From the NCBI RefSeq assembly GCF_009192765.1, contig NZ_VOHQ01000013.1:1-64000 (forward strand): a stretch of DNA of 64,000 bases, given 5' to 3'. Each line of letters opens with the position of its first letter. The first letter of the stretch is position 1. Positions 1 to 8,346 of this stretch are shown one piece after another. The position numbers and the translations under genes are program-made. The notes beneath the pieces are model-generated. The model was not told the origin of the DNA, ran no database searches, and worked only from the letters and a program-made list of their open reading frames with translations. Source of the DNA: Agriterribacter humi. Its GTDB lineage: Bacteria > Bacteroidota > Bacteroidia > Chitinophagales > Chitinophagaceae.

Positions 1-1332
1 GATCATTTCCCCATCAGTAATTTTAGCAGTAGCATCGCCGCAACCGACAATTGCAGCTACACCCATTTCTCTGGCCACAATAGAAGCGTGGCTCGTCCTG
101 CCGCCCTTATTGGTAATAATGGCCGAGACTCTCTGCAGTATCGGATCCCAGTCGGGGCTGGTTGTATCGGTAATTATTATTTCACCGGTCTGCAATTTGC
201 TCTCTTCATCAGGCGATTTTAGAATTCTTGCCCGTCCGGTCGTTATTTTTGAACCAATTGCTTCACCCTGCACCAGCGCAATTCCTTTATCCAATAATTT
301 ATATTCTTTTACCAGTAGAGGATTTCTTTGTGAATGAACCGTTTCCGGCCTTGCCTGGATGATAAAGATTTCGTTGGTAATACCGTCTTTGGCCCATTCA
401 ATATCCATTGGTTTCTGGTAATGGTTTTCTATAATTAAAGCCCAGTTAGCCAGCCTCATAATTTCTTCATCGCTCAAAACAAAAAGCTCCTGTTTTTCTT
501 TAGGCGTGTCGCTATTAATGATAGATTCATTTTCGCCAATATCATAGATCATGGTTTTTGCTTTGGTACCTAACTTCTTTTGAATGATGGCGTTTTTACC
601 CTGAAGTAAAGTGGGTTTAAAAACCAAAAATTCATCGGGCGTAACGGTTCCCTGTACAATATTTTCTCCCAATCCCCATACGCCGCTGAGATGTACAATA
701 TCGCGAAAACCAGATTCAGGTTCCAGCGTAAAAATAACGCCGGATGAAGCTTTATCGGAACGCACCATTTGCTGAATACCCACCGACAGGGCTACTTTCT
801 GATGCGCAAAACCGTTTTCCGCCCTGTATTTAATCGCCCTGTCGGTGTAAAGCGAAGCGTAACATTTTTTTATGGCATTGAGCAAAGCCGCGCCGCCCCT
901 GATGTTCAGGTAGCTTTCATGTTGCCCGGCAAAACTGGCCTGCGGCAGATCTTCTGCAGTAGCGCTGCTTCTCACCGCCACTTCATCATCATTTTCGCCG
1001 CACAATTCTTTATACGCCTGCAAAACCGAAGACTGAAGGTTTTGAGAAAGTTCACCGGCAAGCATCAATTCCCTTGCTTTCGCACCGGTTTCATTAAGGT
1101 TCTCATAATTACTTCTATCCAATTGACTCATCAAATCATCCAGTTTTGAATGCAATGAGTTATGTGTAAGAAACTCTTCGAAGGCATAAGCAGTAGTTGC
1201 AAATCCATCCGGCACTGAAATTCCTTTTGAAGAAAGTTTTGAAAACATTTCGCCTAAAGAAGCATTTTTGCCGCCAACCAGTGCTATATCAGCTATACTG
1301 ATTTCATTGAACTGTTTTATGTATAAATTCAT
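1..1332 (-). CDS. ppsA: Phosphoenolpyruvate synthase, 3' part outside window
   Basis: The first 444 residues are visible; the gene runs off the left edge. PEP synthase converts pyruvate, ATP and water to PEP, AMP and phosphate in the cytoplasm (gluconeogenesis). The N-terminal PEP/pyruvate-binding (ATP-grasp) domain opens MNLYIKQFNEISIADIALVG and contains VAVRSSATAEDLPQASFAGQ, typical of the family. Near the visible end lies the swivelling phosphohistidine motif GGRTSHASIVAREMG, with the catalytic His in TSHAS. The C-terminal PEP-binding barrel is not in the window. The start lies 20 bp after the stop of the universal stress protein gene, so it is probably the last visible gene of the minus-strand stress operon. 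Family assignment is firm; the full length cannot be seen. Confidence 0.95.
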   Translation of the reverse strand, partial: MNLYIKQFNEISIADIALVGGKNASLGEMFSKLSSKGISVPDGFATTAYAFEEFLTHNSLHSKLDDLMSQLDRSNYENLNETGAKARELMLAGELSQNLQSSVLQAYKELCGENDDEVAVRSSATAEDLPQASFAGQHESYLNIRGGAALLNAIKKCYASLYTDRAIKYRAENGFAHQKVALSVGIQQMVRSDKASSGVIFTLEPESGFRDIVHLSGVWGLGENIVQGTVTPDEFLVFKPTLLQGKNAIIQKKLGTKAKTMIYDIGENESIINSDTPKEKQELFVLSDEEIMRLANWALIIENHYQKPMDIEWAKDGITNEIFIIQARPETVHSQRNPLLVKEYKLLDKGIALVQGEAIGSKITTGRARILKSPDEESKLQTGEIIITDTTSPDWDPILQRVSAIITNKGGRTSHASIVAREMGVAAIVGCGDATAKITDGEMI

Positions 1333-1352
1333 TAAATGGTAATTGAAATTGA

Positions 1353-2171
1353 CTATTTATGAAGCGCCATTACGGGAACATCACTATGTAACACGAAACG
1401 TTTTGTATGACTTTTATGAATCAGCTTATCCATCAAACCGTGCCGTTTTGGTAATACAATCAGTAAATCAATTTGATTCTTTTCGACAAAATCCATAATA
1501 CCTTCCGTTGCATTTTTATTTGAAATGAAATGGTACTCAGGTTTCACTGGGTCCAGTAGTCTCCGCAACGAACCCGATTCGACAACCACCTCAGGAATAA
1601 ATTCCTCTTTTCTTCCCGTGTTGAGAATATGTAATTCCGCTTTGAAATCGTTGATCAGCTTCTTAATCTCATTAACCGGTGTAGTATCAACAACATTGTC
1701 AAGGTCACAAGCCAGGCCGATCCTTTTAATGGATGAAAACGCAGCGCCGGCCGGGACTGTAATTAATGGCCACATTAGATGTGTCATTGCATACACTGCA
1801 TGGCCACCAAAGAATAAACGCTCCGCGGCTGTTGTGCCCTGACTGCCCATCAGCACGGCATATGGATGTAGTCTTTCACAGGCAGTTTTCAGTTCCAGAA
1901 AAAATTCACCCATTTTAACTTCTGTGGCTACTATTATTTTGCCCATTGTTTTTCGGTTTAATTGTGCTTTTAGCGCATTAATTTCTTTTTCCGCACTCTG
2001 CATCATTTCCTCCAGGTTCACGACTACCGGTACTTCGCTATAACTTATAGGCACCTCGAACACATGGATCAGATGTATAGCTGCATTAATTCTTAAGGCC
2101 ATGTCTACAGCGTAATTAGCTGCATTTAAGGCAGCCGGAGAAAAATCTGTTGCCACTAGTATTGTTTTCAT
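1353..2171 (-). CDS. Universal stress protein, tandem USP domains
   Basis: A 272-residue cytoplasmic protein with two USP folds: residues 1-140 (starting MKTILVATDFSPAALNAANY) and a more divergent half from about 145. The first half carries the ATP-binding pattern G-2x-G-9x-G in MGSQGTTAAERLFFGGHA, with Gly instead of Ser/Thr after the last Gly, so nucleotide binding is plausible but not certain. The second half lacks the pattern. USPs of this type help survival under energy limitation or oxygen loss; the substrate is unknown. It sits between the phosphoribosyltransferase and ppsA in a same-strand stress operon. A second tandem USP is encoded at 24177-25025. Confidence 0.93.
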   Translation of the reverse strand: MKTILVATDFSPAALNAANYAVDMALRINAAIHLIHVFEVPISYSEVPVVVNLEEMMQSAEKEINALKAQLNRKTMGKIIVATEVKMGEFFLELKTACERLHPYAVLMGSQGTTAAERLFFGGHAVYAMTHLMWPLITVPAGAAFSSIKRIGLACDLDNVVDTTPVNEIKKLINDFKAELHILNTGRKEEFIPEVVVESGSLRRLLDPVKPEYHFISNKNATEGIMDFVEKNQIDLLIVLPKRHGLMDKLIHKSHTKRFVLHSDVPVMALHK

Positions 2172-2188
2172 AAAAACTGTATTTTGAT

Positions 2189-2390
2189 TTAAGAATATTG
2201 TATTGCTAAGAAATAATTGAGCACATCTTTATCTGTAAATACCACATTTGCTCCGTTTCCCAGCACTTTTTTTACGTCATCGAACGGCATACCCGCTACT
2301 CCCTGCTGAAACCTACTCCAATTGATTCGGTAAACCTTTATGGTTTCTGTCTTTCTTTCAATTTGCAGGGTTTCATAGGGTCGGCAAAAA
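2189..2390 (-). pseudogene. Relic open frame between two stress genes
   Basis: The 222-bp gap between the phosphoribosyltransferase and USP genes holds an open minus-strand frame without a start near its upstream end. It can be read as ...YETLQIERKTETIKVYRI then NWSRFQQGVAGMPFDDVKKV and ends FLAIQYS at 2189. Only an internal ATG at 2290 could start it, giving 33 residues. The composition looks coding, so this may be the tail of a lost gene. I do not recognise the family. Confidence 0.3.
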
Positions 2391-2393
2391 GAA

Positions 2394-3026
2394 TTACCCT
2401 GCTTTTCGCAATTCGCTAAATTTATCCAGGTAAAACATTACTTCTTCATCGTTTACCTGCGAGAAATCTTCATAAAACGCACCCACGCCATGGAATTCTT
2501 CGGGGATCAATACTGCTACTACGTCATCCACTTCCCTGGATAATTTCCGGACGGCACTCCGGGATGCCACCGGAACGCCAATAATAATTTTGCCCGGCTT
2601 GCTTTTCTGCAACACATGTACAGTTCCCAGGATGGTATTGCCCGTTGCCATACCATCGTCAATTACGATCACAGTCTTTCCCTCCAGCTTTTGTGGCTCC
2701 TGATCGCCCATAAATCTTTTATACATTTCTTTTAACCTGATGCGGATGTCTTTTATTTCCTGCTGAATGTAGGTTTCGGAAACATTTTCGTGGGGCATAA
2801 TGAAATAATCTGTCAAACTTGCCGCACCGATAGCATATTCTTTGTTCATGGGATGACCAACCTTTTTAGTAAGAACGACTTCTATTGGAAATCCTAATTC
2901 TCTTGCTACGGCATAAGCAACCGGCACACCGCCTCGTGGTACGGCCAAGACTACCCCGGGATCATTCTTATATTTCCTTAACTTGTCTGCCAGCAACAAT
3001 CCTGCTTCTATTCTATCTTTGAACAT
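2394..3026 (-). CDS. Phosphoribosyltransferase family protein
   Basis: A 210-residue type I phosphoribosyltransferase. The PRPP-binding loop is VIVIDDGMATGNT (about residues 118-130), preceded by the PRTase core VLAVPRGGVPVAYAVARELG. Proteins of this subgroup are stand-alone and their acceptor base is usually unknown, so the substrate is not assigned. In Mycobacterium, related domains occur fused to an alpha/beta hydrolase (Rv0571c) or to an erythromycin-esterase domain (Rv2030c), both in the DosR dormancy regulon. Here both partner types are separate neighbours, the hydrolase 35 bp upstream in the same operon and the esterase divergent at 4408. That supports a shared stress role (inference). 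Confidence 0.9.
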   Translation of the reverse strand: MFKDRIEAGLLLADKLRKYKNDPGVVLAVPRGGVPVAYAVARELGFPIEVVLTKKVGHPMNKEYAIGAASLTDYFIMPHENVSETYIQQEIKDIRIRLKEMYKRFMGDQEPQKLEGKTVIVIDDGMATGNTILGTVHVLQKSKPGKIIIGVPVASRSAVRKLSREVDDVVAVLIPEEFHGVGAFYEDFSQVNDEEVMFYLDKFSELRKAG

Positions 3027-3061
3027 TTAATTTTCTTTTATTTCAATTGATATTTTACAAT

Positions 3062-3721
3062 CTATTTTATTACAGGAACCGGCTTTAGGTATTTTTTGAA
3101 CCACGCTGATGCCAGTACTGCCACTTCATCCAGCTTTCCCTGTTCTTCGAATAAATGTGAAGCTCCGTCTACAATCACCAATTCCTTATAGCACTGTAGT
3201 TTTTGAAATGCCTGCCTGTTTAATTGCAACACCTCTGTGTCAAGACTTCCGACAATCAATAAAACCGGTGCTTTTAAACTTTTTAAAGCGTCCATTGATG
3301 CCAAGTCAGGCCGCCCGCCCCTTGAAACAATTGCACCGACCTGCTTCAGCGCTGGAGCAGCCTGTAAGGCAGAAGCTGCACCGGTACTGGCGCCAAAATA
3401 GCCAATGCGACAATCCTTTGCGACGGGAAGTCTTTCTAGCCACTCAGTCGCACCGGCTAATCTTTTGGCGAGCAGTTCAATGTTAAAGCGGTTGTGATAC
3501 TGGTTATCCTCTGCGGGCGTAAGGAGGTCCAACAGCAACGTTCCAAAATTCATGTCCCGCAGGTATGTGGCTACTTGCTGGTTGCGCTTACTAAATCGAC
3601 TGCTACCGCTTCCATGGGAAAACACAACTATGGCGTGTGCCCCCGGCGGTATAATTAAATCGCCCTCCAGGATTGTTTTATCAACCTGTATTCTCACTTC
3701 TTCATGAAAGGTTCTATACAT
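3062..3721 (-). CDS. Alpha/beta hydrolase, dienelactone-hydrolase-like
   Basis: A 219-residue alpha/beta hydrolase. Candidate triad residues are the nucleophile Ser in GASTGAAS (about residue 110), Asp in VGSLDTEV and His in DGASHLFEE. The oxyanion region is HGSGSSRFSKRNQQ. There is no signal peptide, so it should act in the cytoplasm; the substrate cannot be inferred. It is 12 bp downstream of the DUF892 gene and 35 bp upstream of the phosphoribosyltransferase gene, with which homologues are fused in actinobacterial dormancy loci (recalled knowledge). The weak AAAGGA before the ATG is not enough to call a ribosome-binding site. Confidence 0.88.
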   Translation of the reverse strand: MYRTFHEEVRIQVDKTILEGDLIIPPGAHAIVVFSHGSGSSRFSKRNQQVATYLRDMNFGTLLLDLLTPAEDNQYHNRFNIELLAKRLAGATEWLERLPVAKDCRIGYFGASTGAASALQAAPALKQVGAIVSRGGRPDLASMDALKSLKAPVLLIVGSLDTEVLQLNRQAFQKLQCYKELVIVDGASHLFEEQGKLDEVAVLASAWFKKYLKPVPVIK

Positions 3722-3733
3722 AATCCTTTACTT

Positions 3734-4258
3734 TTATCCAGCTATTACAATGGGTGCCCTGGCTTTTCTGTTTATTTCGTATTCAGCCAATTGAGACAAA
3801 CGGTCGTCAATATGCTTTTCATTGATCTCCATTTCATGAAAAACTGTTGCGGACTTTTCCATATTCAGTTCTTTTGCAAAAGCTGCGGCAGTACCATATT
3901 CACTTATTTTAAAATGATTGATAGCCTGTATGCAAGCCAGCAGACAGGCATCTTTAACTTCATTATCTGCGCAATATTTCATCTTTTGATCTGCTTCTTC
4001 CACAAAAGCCTTCATTACTCTGTCGGAAATACTCAGCGAGCTGATCTTTTCTTCTTCCAGGAAGCTTTCCAGCTTTTGCACATGTTGCTGTACAAAACCG
4101 AGGTATTTCTGTAACACCGTTTTTAATTGCAGGGAACCAGCCTGGTTGATCCATTCACCCAGGCTGTGCTTCAACTGTATTTCAGATGCTGTGAATTTGC
4201 TGGCTTCATAATGAAGTAGTTCATGAAGGGTGGCAATAGTGTGGTACTTCTCTTCCAT
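3734..4258 (-). CDS. Ferritin-like DUF892 (YciF-type) protein
   Basis: A 174-residue all-helical protein of the DUF892/YciF ferritin-like family. The expected pattern of Glu and His residues on four helices is visible: LHELLHYEASKFTASEIQL near the N-terminus, AINHFKISEYGTAA in the middle, and FHEMEINEKHIDDRL near the C-terminus, so a di-metal site is plausible. Members are stress-induced in many bacteria; no enzymatic activity is established. It is the first gene of the minus-strand operon that continues through hydrolase, phosphoribosyltransferase, USP and ppsA, and its promoter region holds the paired palindromes at 4311-4349. Confidence 0.9.
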   Translation of the reverse strand: MEEKYHTIATLHELLHYEASKFTASEIQLKHSLGEWINQAGSLQLKTVLQKYLGFVQQHVQKLESFLEEEKISSLSISDRVMKAFVEEADQKMKYCADNEVKDACLLACIQAINHFKISEYGTAAAFAKELNMEKSATVFHEMEINEKHIDDRLSQLAEYEINRKARAPIVIAG

Positions 4259-4310
4259 ATTATTTTTCGCTTTTACAGTTGTAAATCTACCGGTGTACAG
4301 ACGGTTGAAA

Positions 4311-4349
4311 CAATGACCACTGTCAAAACAGGTCTGACAATAGTCATTG
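4311..4349. promoter_or_regulatory. Paired TGAC-N4-GTCA palindromes, probable Crp/Fnr-type operators
   Basis: Between divergent genes there are two copies of TGAC-N4-GTCA, at 4314-4325 (spacer CACT) and 4335-4346 (spacer AATA). Their centres are 21 bp apart, two helical turns. Together they form a larger inverted repeat with 15-bp arms (CAATGACCACTGTCA against CAATGACTATTGTCA read from the other strand; 13 of 15 match). The geometry resembles Crp/Fnr-superfamily sites such as HcpR-type TTGAC-N4-GTCAA. The first centre lies about 61 bp before the DUF892 start and the second about 67 bp before the erythromycin-esterase start. The regulator is not in the window. Confidence 0.6.
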
Positions 4350-4407
4350 TTTTGTGACGTTGAATGATTTTCTTTTGAAGAATTGTTAATTAAAAATTAA
4401 TTGGTTC

Positions 4408-5745
4408 ATGGGCAGGTATTTCACAAAACATCCCCCTGTAAATGAAAATGAGGTGGTGAGTGCTATTAAGCAACGGAAATATCCGTTAAAAAGTAAGGCT
4501 GATCTGAAACCACTTTTTGATTGCATAGGTGATTCACGGATAGTGATGCTTGGGGAAGCAACCCATGGTACACATGAATATTACCAGTGGCGAACATATA
4601 TTACCCGCAAGCTGATCGAAGAAAAAGGATTCAACTTTATTGCCGTTGAAGGCGATTGGCCCGATTGTTACCGGCTCAACCGTTTTGTGAAGGGCTATGA
4701 TGTGGATAACAAAAGCGCTTTTCACGTATTGCATGCCTTTAACCGCTGGCCTACCTGGATGTGGGCCAATTGGGAAATAATCGCACTCTCCGACTGGCTG
4801 CAGCAACACAACAAGCGATTGCCTGCAAACAGGAAAGCCGGGTTTTACGGGCTGGATGTTTACAGTCTTTGGGAAAGTATGGATAGCATCATGCAATACT
4901 TGAAAAAGACCGATCCTGCTGCTTTGAAAATAGCCGAAGAAGCATTCCGCTGCTTTGAGCCGTACAGGAAGGATGAGGGGCGTTCATACGCACAATCCAC
5001 CCTGTTCGTTCCCGAGGCGTGTCAGCAGGAAGTGATTGAGTTGCTCAAAGAAATCCAACGTAAGCTACCTCAATATAATACCGACCATGAGAATGTTTTT
5101 AACGCCGAACAAAATGCATTGGTCGCGGTGAACGCAGAAAAATATTACCGTGCTATGGTCAAAGGGGGTTCGCATAGCTGGAACGTCCGTGACCGGCATA
5201 TGGGCGATACGCTTGAGCGCCTGCTGGCTTTTCATGGTGAAAACTCAAAGGCAATCGTGTGGGCGCATAATACCCACGTAGGGGATGCCAGGGCAACGGA
5301 CATGACAGACGAAGGCATGTTCAACATAGGCGAACTGGCCCGTTTGCAGCATCACGATAAAGGAGTGGTATTGGTTGGTTTTGGTTCATATAAAGGTACA
5401 GTAACTGCAGGTCGGAACTGGGGCGCTCCAATGCAAACCATGATCATGCCTGAAGCAAGGGAAGGCAGTTGGGAATACCTGTTGCACGAAGCCGGTAAAG
5501 AAAACAAGTTATTACTGATGAAAGATTTTGCAGCTAACGATACGATGATGGAGAATCGCATCGGTCACCGGGCAATCGGGGTAGTATACAATCCGCAATA
5601 TGAGCAATATGGCAATTATGTTCCTACTGTTTTACCGCTTCGCTATGATGCATTTATCTATATAAACGAAACCAGTGCATTGCATCCGCTTCATATAGCG
5701 CCTGATGGGCACCAAATGCCGGAAACTTATCCGTTTGGGATATAA
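4408..5745 (+). CDS. Erythromycin esterase family protein
   Basis: A 445-residue member of the erythromycin-esterase superfamily (EreA/EreB/TIKI-like fold). Visible hallmarks are the early GEATHGTHEYYQWR, VEGDWPDCYRLNRFV, and the later His motif WAHNTHVGDA. The His and Glu residues in these stretches correspond to the proposed catalytic set. Most members outside resistance plasmids do not hydrolyse macrolides and many lie in stress regulons, so a resistance role is not assumed. It is transcribed divergently from the DUF892 operon and shares the paired palindromes upstream. Length and domain order are complete. The actual substrate is unknown. Confidence 0.9.
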   Translation: MGRYFTKHPPVNENEVVSAIKQRKYPLKSKADLKPLFDCIGDSRIVMLGEATHGTHEYYQWRTYITRKLIEEKGFNFIAVEGDWPDCYRLNRFVKGYDVDNKSAFHVLHAFNRWPTWMWANWEIIALSDWLQQHNKRLPANRKAGFYGLDVYSLWESMDSIMQYLKKTDPAALKIAEEAFRCFEPYRKDEGRSYAQSTLFVPEACQQEVIELLKEIQRKLPQYNTDHENVFNAEQNALVAVNAEKYYRAMVKGGSHSWNVRDRHMGDTLERLLAFHGENSKAIVWAHNTHVGDARATDMTDEGMFNIGELARLQHHDKGVVLVGFGSYKGTVTAGRNWGAPMQTMIMPEAREGSWEYLLHEAGKENKLLLMKDFAANDTMMENRIGHRAIGVVYNPQYEQYGNYVPTVLPLRYDAFIYINETSALHPLHIAPDGHQMPETYPFGI

Positions 5746-5776
5746 AATAAATTAAAACTAAAACTAAAATAATAAC

Positions 5777-5971
5777 ATGGCAAAGATAAAAAAAACCCAT
5801 AAGCAGGTCGAAATTCGACCGGCAAAGAAAAAACCGGAGCCTAAGGTGCTGGTTGATGAAACAGGTGAGCCTGCTATTTCTGATGATGATCCTGACACGA
5901 TACCATCACCTGATGAAGAACTGGAAACGAGACCTCCTTATGAACCGCCTCCTCCTGCAGAAGGGCCTTAA
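5777..5971 (+). CDS. Small disordered Pro/acid-rich protein
   Basis: A 64-residue protein 31 bp after the erythromycin-esterase gene, probably co-transcribed with it. The first third is Lys-rich (MAKIKKTHKQVEIRPAKKK); the rest is acidic and proline-rich (ISDDDPDTIPSPDEELETRP, then PPYEPPPPAEGP). There is no hydrophobic core, so it should be intrinsically disordered. Base composition and clean ATG and stop suggest a real gene. I do not recognise a family. Confidence 0.6.
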   Translation: MAKIKKTHKQVEIRPAKKKPEPKVLVDETGEPAISDDDPDTIPSPDEELETRPPYEPPPPAEGP

Positions 5972-6619
5972 TCAAAAAAAAGACTCATTATGCACGGCCT
6001 GTTGAATCTGAAAAGGCAATCAGTTGTAAACTACTAAAGGTTCCTCAGTAAAGCATCGGATATCATTTAATAAATTGATTCATTTTAGAAATAAATCGTG
6101 CTACAATTTTCTTCGGATATATGGTGAGGTTGTAGTTCCATTTGCAAATCTTTACGGGGTATTCGGCCACCGCCGGCAAATGCTCTGCTGCCTGCTGATG
6201 ATCAGTGCTTTCATGAAGAATAATCCGTTTGCTGAATTGGTTAGGTGTCGTTGGTATAAAAAGTACATCATTTAAAAAGATTGAAGTGCCATTTTAGAAT
6301 CGCTCTGAATAATTTTTCCAATATATTTACCGGTTGGGCCATGCGCCGTTAACCTGCCTGCACACTACTCTTTAAAGGGAAAGTTTCGTCGGAGTTGGAT
6401 CAATATTAGCAAGAACGATCCTGATGGGATTAAATCTCAAGTGGATTAAGCGGCAGGGCGACTTCTTTATGGAACCGCCTATCAATGTGTTAACGATCAA
6501 TGTCTGGTACTTACGCAAGCTATAGTTGTTTTGCTGATCACTATCAAAAAAACGGATGATAAAAGTCAATGCTGGTGATCGGCAACAGAGGTTATTTTGT
6601 GCCTGTAAGAGATAGTTGA
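5972..6619 (+). other. 648-bp stretch without a convincing gene
   Basis: No frame in this stretch carries a recognisable domain. On the plus strand, 6428-6524 can be read as LNLKWIKRQGDFFMEPPINV followed by LTINVWYLRKL and a stop. This has protein-like composition but no start and no family I recognise; it may be the tail of a lost gene. A longer minus-strand frame across 6372-6740 overlaps the desaturase start and is probably chance. The desaturase promoter must lie near the right end. Confidence 0.4.
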
Positions 6620-7738
6620 ATGAAAGACATAAAATTGAATATTGTACGCTTTGCACCCAAAGGTCAAAATAGTTTTTATGATGCTGTCGTAGGAAAGGCA
6701 AAAGCTTATTTTGAAACTCATGGTATTTCGCCTTACGCAAATACAGAAATGTGGATAAAAACGATCGTCATCCTGTTACTGTATTTGGTGCCCTATTTAA
6801 TAATGATCAGTGGACTGGGAGCTGCTAATCCTTGGATATTTTTCGCGTTATGGTTCCTGATGGGGATGGGTATGAGCGGGATTGGAACGGCTATAATGCA
6901 TGACGCTAACCACGGTACATATTCACCCAACAAAAAGGTAAACAATTTTATCAGCCACATCCTTGAGATAATAGGAGGTTATTCAGTCAATTGGAGAATT
7001 CAGCATAATGTTCTGCATCATACATACACCAACGTGGAGGGGCTGGACGAAGATATTGACACCATGGGTTTATTGAGGCTTTCACCCCGGCAGCCATGGC
7101 GCCCCTTATATCGTTACCAGCAAATTTATGCATGGTTTCTGTATATGATAATGACGCTTTTCTGGATGACGGCCAAAGATTATGTACAAATAGTCCGCTA
7201 TAAACGACATGGCTTATTGATTAAGCAAAACATTTCCCTGCCAAAAGCGCTTCGGCGGATCACTGTATCCAAGCTATTTTATTATGCCTACATAATGGCA
7301 ATGCCAATTTTATTCTCGGGTATGCCCTGGTATTTTGTCGTGGCTGGTTTTTTACTGATGCATTTTGCTTCTGGTCTTTTCCTTTCCTGTGTTTTTCAGC
7401 CATCTCATATTATGGAAACTTCAGCTTTTTCCCTGCCGGTGATAACAGATGGAAAGAGCCGGATGGAAGATACCTGGGCCGTGCATGAAGTGGAAAATAC
7501 AACTGATTTTGCTCCCAATAGTCGAATCCTGTCGTGGTTTATAGGCGGATTAAATTACCAGATCGAACATCATTTATTTACCGGCGTTTGCCATGTCCAT
7601 TATAAAAAATTGGCCCCCATCGTCCAATCTACAACAGCAGCCTTTGGATTGCCATATCATGTTCAACCAACTTTCCTGAAAGCAATTTGGGAACATGCAA
7701 GGATGCTGAAAAAGCTTGGATGCAAGCCGGTAAATTGA
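6620..7738 (+). CDS. Membrane fatty acid desaturase
   Basis: A 372-residue integral membrane di-iron desaturase. Three histidine clusters are present: HDANHGTY (HDxxH), HNVLHHTY (HxxHH) and QIEHHLFTGVCHVHY (QIEHHLF type). Hydrophobic segments before the first box and between the second and third boxes (around ILFSGMPWYFVVAGFLLMHF) fit the usual four transmembrane helices. The third box resembles front-end/linoleoyl-CoA-type desaturases. The product introduces a double bond into membrane acyl chains using oxygen and an external electron donor. Its place among stress genes suggests membrane adaptation (inference). Regiospecificity cannot be read from sequence. Confidence 0.92.
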   Translation: MKDIKLNIVRFAPKGQNSFYDAVVGKAKAYFETHGISPYANTEMWIKTIVILLLYLVPYLIMISGLGAANPWIFFALWFLMGMGMSGIGTAIMHDANHGTYSPNKKVNNFISHILEIIGGYSVNWRIQHNVLHHTYTNVEGLDEDIDTMGLLRLSPRQPWRPLYRYQQIYAWFLYMIMTLFWMTAKDYVQIVRYKRHGLLIKQNISLPKALRRITVSKLFYYAYIMAMPILFSGMPWYFVVAGFLLMHFASGLFLSCVFQPSHIMETSAFSLPVITDGKSRMEDTWAVHEVENTTDFAPNSRILSWFIGGLNYQIEHHLFTGVCHVHYKKLAPIVQSTTAAFGLPYHVQPTFLKAIWEHARMLKKLGCKPVN

Positions 7739-8181
7739 TCTTATCTTTTCCTCAAAAATATTTTTTGTATAAATATTCCTCCAAAAGAGAATTTCGAATG
7801 AAACTATTGTATTTGATCAGCAAAGCCATTGCAGTACACTTCGCAATAGTCTGCTTAAATTTCTCCCTTAGCATCTGACGAAAGGTTCTCATGTTCCTTG
7901 TAAAATCCTCTATGTAACTGATGGCGATGGATCGGTGAACAGATTTCCTTCAGGCTTATCCAAGGTTAAGTTTAGCAACCTTGTTTTAAACCCTTTGATA
8001 ATGGGGTTATTTATGGCAAGGAGCCCGATGATCTTCAATCAGGAATAAAATAAACCTCACCCGGGCAACATATCTTTAATAATAGATTATTAAAATGAAA
8101 GCAATAACAAAGAATATGAAAAATAGTAACCATGACCTGGGTTTTATCCTTTCATTTCGAACAGAAGTTGTATCGTTTTCA
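7739..8181. other. 443-bp stretch without an intact gene
   Basis: No complete gene is visible. Plus-strand 7798-7878 encodes a short leader-like peptide, MKLLYLISKAIAVHFAIVCL followed by NFSLSI and a stop, with nothing recognisable after it. Another short plus-strand frame at 8116-8202 reads MKNSNHDLGFILSFRTEVVS and runs into the antisense of the ABC-ATPase relic. Both could be remnants. Confidence 0.35.
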
Positions 8182-8340
8182 TTATTTATCATTTCTTTTT
8201 AGCAGGGTTGTTTTGCCTGCGCCGTTAGGTCCCGGTAATCCAAAAATATCTCCTTTGTCTATAGAAAGATTTACTCGATTTACAGCCTGCACTTGTTTGT
8301 ACGTTTTCTCTAAATTTTCTATCTTAATTACAATCGGCAT
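8182..8340 (-). pseudogene. Truncated ABC transporter ATP-binding protein
   Basis: A 52-codon frame reads [20 protein letters not shown], then [20 protein letters not shown] and [12 protein letters not shown] before a stop. This is the first quarter of an ABC ATPase: N-terminal strand, the NLxKxY A-loop Tyr, and an intact Walker A (GPNGAGKTT). It is cut off a few residues after Walker A; the Q-loop, signature and Walker B are missing. The rest of the gene is not found nearby. It begins 6 bp past the stop of the ZIP transporter gene on the same strand, so it may still be transcribed, but it cannot be functional. Confidence 0.8.
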
Positions 8341-8346
8341 ACAATA

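Noticed and set aside
769-1149. A 126-codon plus-strand frame opposite PEP synthase
   Set aside because: It is antisense to a clearly conserved ppsA coding region and has no recognisable domain.
4408-5745. Antibiotic resistance gene (erythromycin esterase)
   Set aside because: Context is a chromosomal stress island and most such homologues do not act on macrolides; no resistance role is claimed.
6372-6740. A 122-codon minus-strand frame overlapping the desaturase start
   Set aside because: No domain, Ser/Arg/Leu composition of a chance frame, and it overlaps conserved desaturase codons.
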